Source: Paraprevotella sp. (lineage in GTDB: Bacteria; Bacteroidota; Bacteroidia; Bacteroidales; Bacteroidaceae). Taken from it: a stretch of DNA of 64,000 nt. A program made the position numbers and the translations under genes. Shown one piece after another: positions 62,818 to 64,000 of this stretch (position 1 is its first letter; the number at the start of each line of letters is the position of its first letter). The notes under the pieces were generated by a model. The model worked only from the letters and a program-made list of their open reading frames with translations. It ran no database searches and had not been told where the DNA came from. Where the stretch lies: positions 248,001-312,000 of the forward strand of contig JAGBCQ010000012.1 in assembly GCA_017937925.1 (NCBI GenBank), read 5' to 3'.

Positions 62818-64000
62818 TATGAATTAGCGAGACGGACTCCTATTTCAAATCCGTTTCTGACATCATTCTTTATATGTCCTTTTTCCATATAAGTCTGCCA
62901 AGCACTTAAACCTGCCCAGTCGGGCCAAATTTTTGTCATAATACCAGCTATTTGATTTGCATAATATCTTATATCGTCTTTAATTTCTTCTGATACCGAA
63001 CATCGTTCTATTCTATATGGCAGGTTATTCACCCACTCTTCTAACTTGACATGTGCTTCTTTACTTATCCCCTTATTCAATAAGACATCTCTTATAATAC
63101 GAAGATATGTATGAGTACTCTCATCAAAGACATAAGACACCTTACTTATTATGTCTTTAATTATGGTTTGATTAACTTTTGAACCTTGCTTGGTAGCCGT
63201 ATAGATTAAAGCCTGACCAGCATCACGGACTAATGAACTAGATTCTGAGAATATTGCTTTATTCACGTAACTTTTGATAGTAGTCTTGTTCCATATGCCC
63301 CAATAAACAAGGTGAGTCATAATTGTTAATACTGGATATCCGTATTTACGGTATCGTTCAATTACGTTTTTAAAAGACAGCCAGATATCATTCTCTTTTG
63401 ACGGAAGACCCTCTACTTGGCTATAATAGTTCAAATAGGAGAAAATCCTCTCTACATGAGAACGAAAGCCTCCAAAGAAACTGTCTGAATCATCCTTTTT
63501 GAATGCATCTTCATTTTCTGTAAGAATTTTTATTACTTTGTTCAAGAATAGCGAGTGTTGTTCCTCTGTAAAACGAGGGAAGCCTATTTGAAGACGGAAT
63601 AATTTATTCGAGATTTTATCTATGAAGGCAGAAGAATTCTCATTTGTGAAGTCTGTAGCCAAAAACGAATCTAACTCAGAAGCCGCTATGGATTTCATCG
63701 TATTTTCCTCTGCAGGAAACTCATAAAAAGATTCTAATTTATCATCAGATAAAGGCGGTATTGTTCTCCATACATTAATGCACGTATCTAAAACAGAAGA
63801 AGTTAAATCATCTTTCTTTGTCCGTTTTAAAATTCTGAGTCTTTTGTAAGCTGCTTGTCGCTCTTTAATTACATCAGACGATAAACCTGTCATGGCGATG
63901 TTACCAGCCTCTATAGAATAATCAATTTCATCTTTCAACAAATTGGGCATTTTAAAATCTTCTTCTCTAACGCCTGATTGCAAAATTGGTTGTTCCAAAG
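62817..64000 (-). CDS. Unrecognised helical protein, N-terminus outside the window
   Basis: At least 394 residues are visible; the frame is open to the window edge, and the first Met-like codon near 63998 is only an internal TTG, so the real start lies beyond 64000. The visible part is almost all alpha-helical, with repeated 30-40 residue helix pairs reminiscent of HEAT/ARM-like or STAND C-terminal arrays. No Walker or catalytic motif is visible in this part; an ATPase domain could lie in the missing N-terminus. It ends at the TAATG junction with the PD-(D/E)xK-type gene, forming a two-gene operon. Confidence 0.55.
   Translation of the reverse strand, partial: LEQPILQSGVREEDFKMPNLLKDEIDYSIEAGNIAMTGLSSDVIKERQAAYKRLRILKRTKKDDLTSSVLDTCINVWRTIPPLSDDKLESFYEFPAEENTMKSIAASELDSFLATDFTNENSSAFIDKISNKLFRLQIGFPRFTEEQHSLFLNKVIKILTENEDAFKKDDSDSFFGGFRSHVERIFSYLNYYSQVEGLPSKENDIWLSFKNVIERYRKYGYPVLTIMTHLVYWGIWNKTTIKSYVNKAIFSESSSLVRDAGQALIYTATKQGSKVNQTIIKDIISKVSYVFDESTHTYLRIIRDVLLNKGISKEAHVKLEEWVNNLPYRIERCSVSEEIKDDIRYYANQIAGIMTKIWPDWAGLSAWQTYMEKGHIKNDVRNGFEIGVRLANS

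Noticed and set aside
63950-63998. Start of the right-edge gene at 63998
   Set aside because: That codon is TTG and the frame stays open to the window edge, so the true start is most likely beyond 64000.

Overview
The window looks like a chromosomal segment of a gut- or oral-type member of the Bacteroidales, probably Bacteroidaceae or Prevotellaceae. The case rests on BspA-like leucine-rich proteins, large secreted proteins ending in a short 'GRR...GIYI(I/V)NGKK' tail, TAnnTTTG-type -7 promoter boxes with few Shine-Dalgarno sites, the lysS-gpsA-pgi-HAD cluster, and a pflB/pflA pair implying anaerobic fermentation. I see no rRNA or tRNA gene, CRISPR array or complete insertion sequence.

Layout. 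1-0.7 kb: the start of a lipoprotein running off the left edge and the remnant of an outer-membrane protein gene. 0.8-5.2 kb: enolase (+) convergent with pflB-pflA (-). 5.7-12.0 kb: a secreted metallophosphatase, a 1572-residue modular surface protein and a tiny acidic peptide. 12.1-14.0 kb: intergenic repeats and a hipBA-type module. 14.0-21.6 kb: lysS, gpsA, pgi, a HAD phosphatase, a two-component system and a PepSY-like periplasmic protein. 21.7-31.1 kb: a membrane protein with zinc-ribbon motifs, rmuC, an AGCS amino-acid symporter, a GH43-like secreted protein, a lipoprotein and mtnN-luxS. 31.3-44.4 kb: a giant surface operon with a 1677-residue BspA-like protein carrying a dockerin-like pair of loops, a 2603-residue multidomain protein with a cohesin-like N-terminus, and a second tiny acidic peptide homologous to the first. 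44.5-47.9 kb: a patatin-like phospholipase and a heparinase II/III-like protein. 48.4-64.0 kb: a defence island.

The defence island is a type I restriction-modification operon (hsdM, hsdS, hsdR) interleaved with a Fic protein and an AIPR-family protein. It is preceded by an XRE regulator and a DUF2971 protein and followed by an Mrr-like nuclease/ImmA-IrrE metallopeptidase fusion, a BRO-like fragment and a RhuM-family protein. On the opposite strand an unrecognised two-gene operon (a helical protein cut by the window edge plus a PD-(D/E)xK-type nuclease) closes the window.

The points I find least explained are: the paired 'KKEY..P ... PG..E ... LW' peptides that end two separate surface-protein operons; the possible cohesin/dockerin pairing inside one operon; degenerate GTTAnn hexamer arrays directly before three core-metabolism genes; the Mrr-ImmA fusion; and the two-gene putative defence operon at the right edge.
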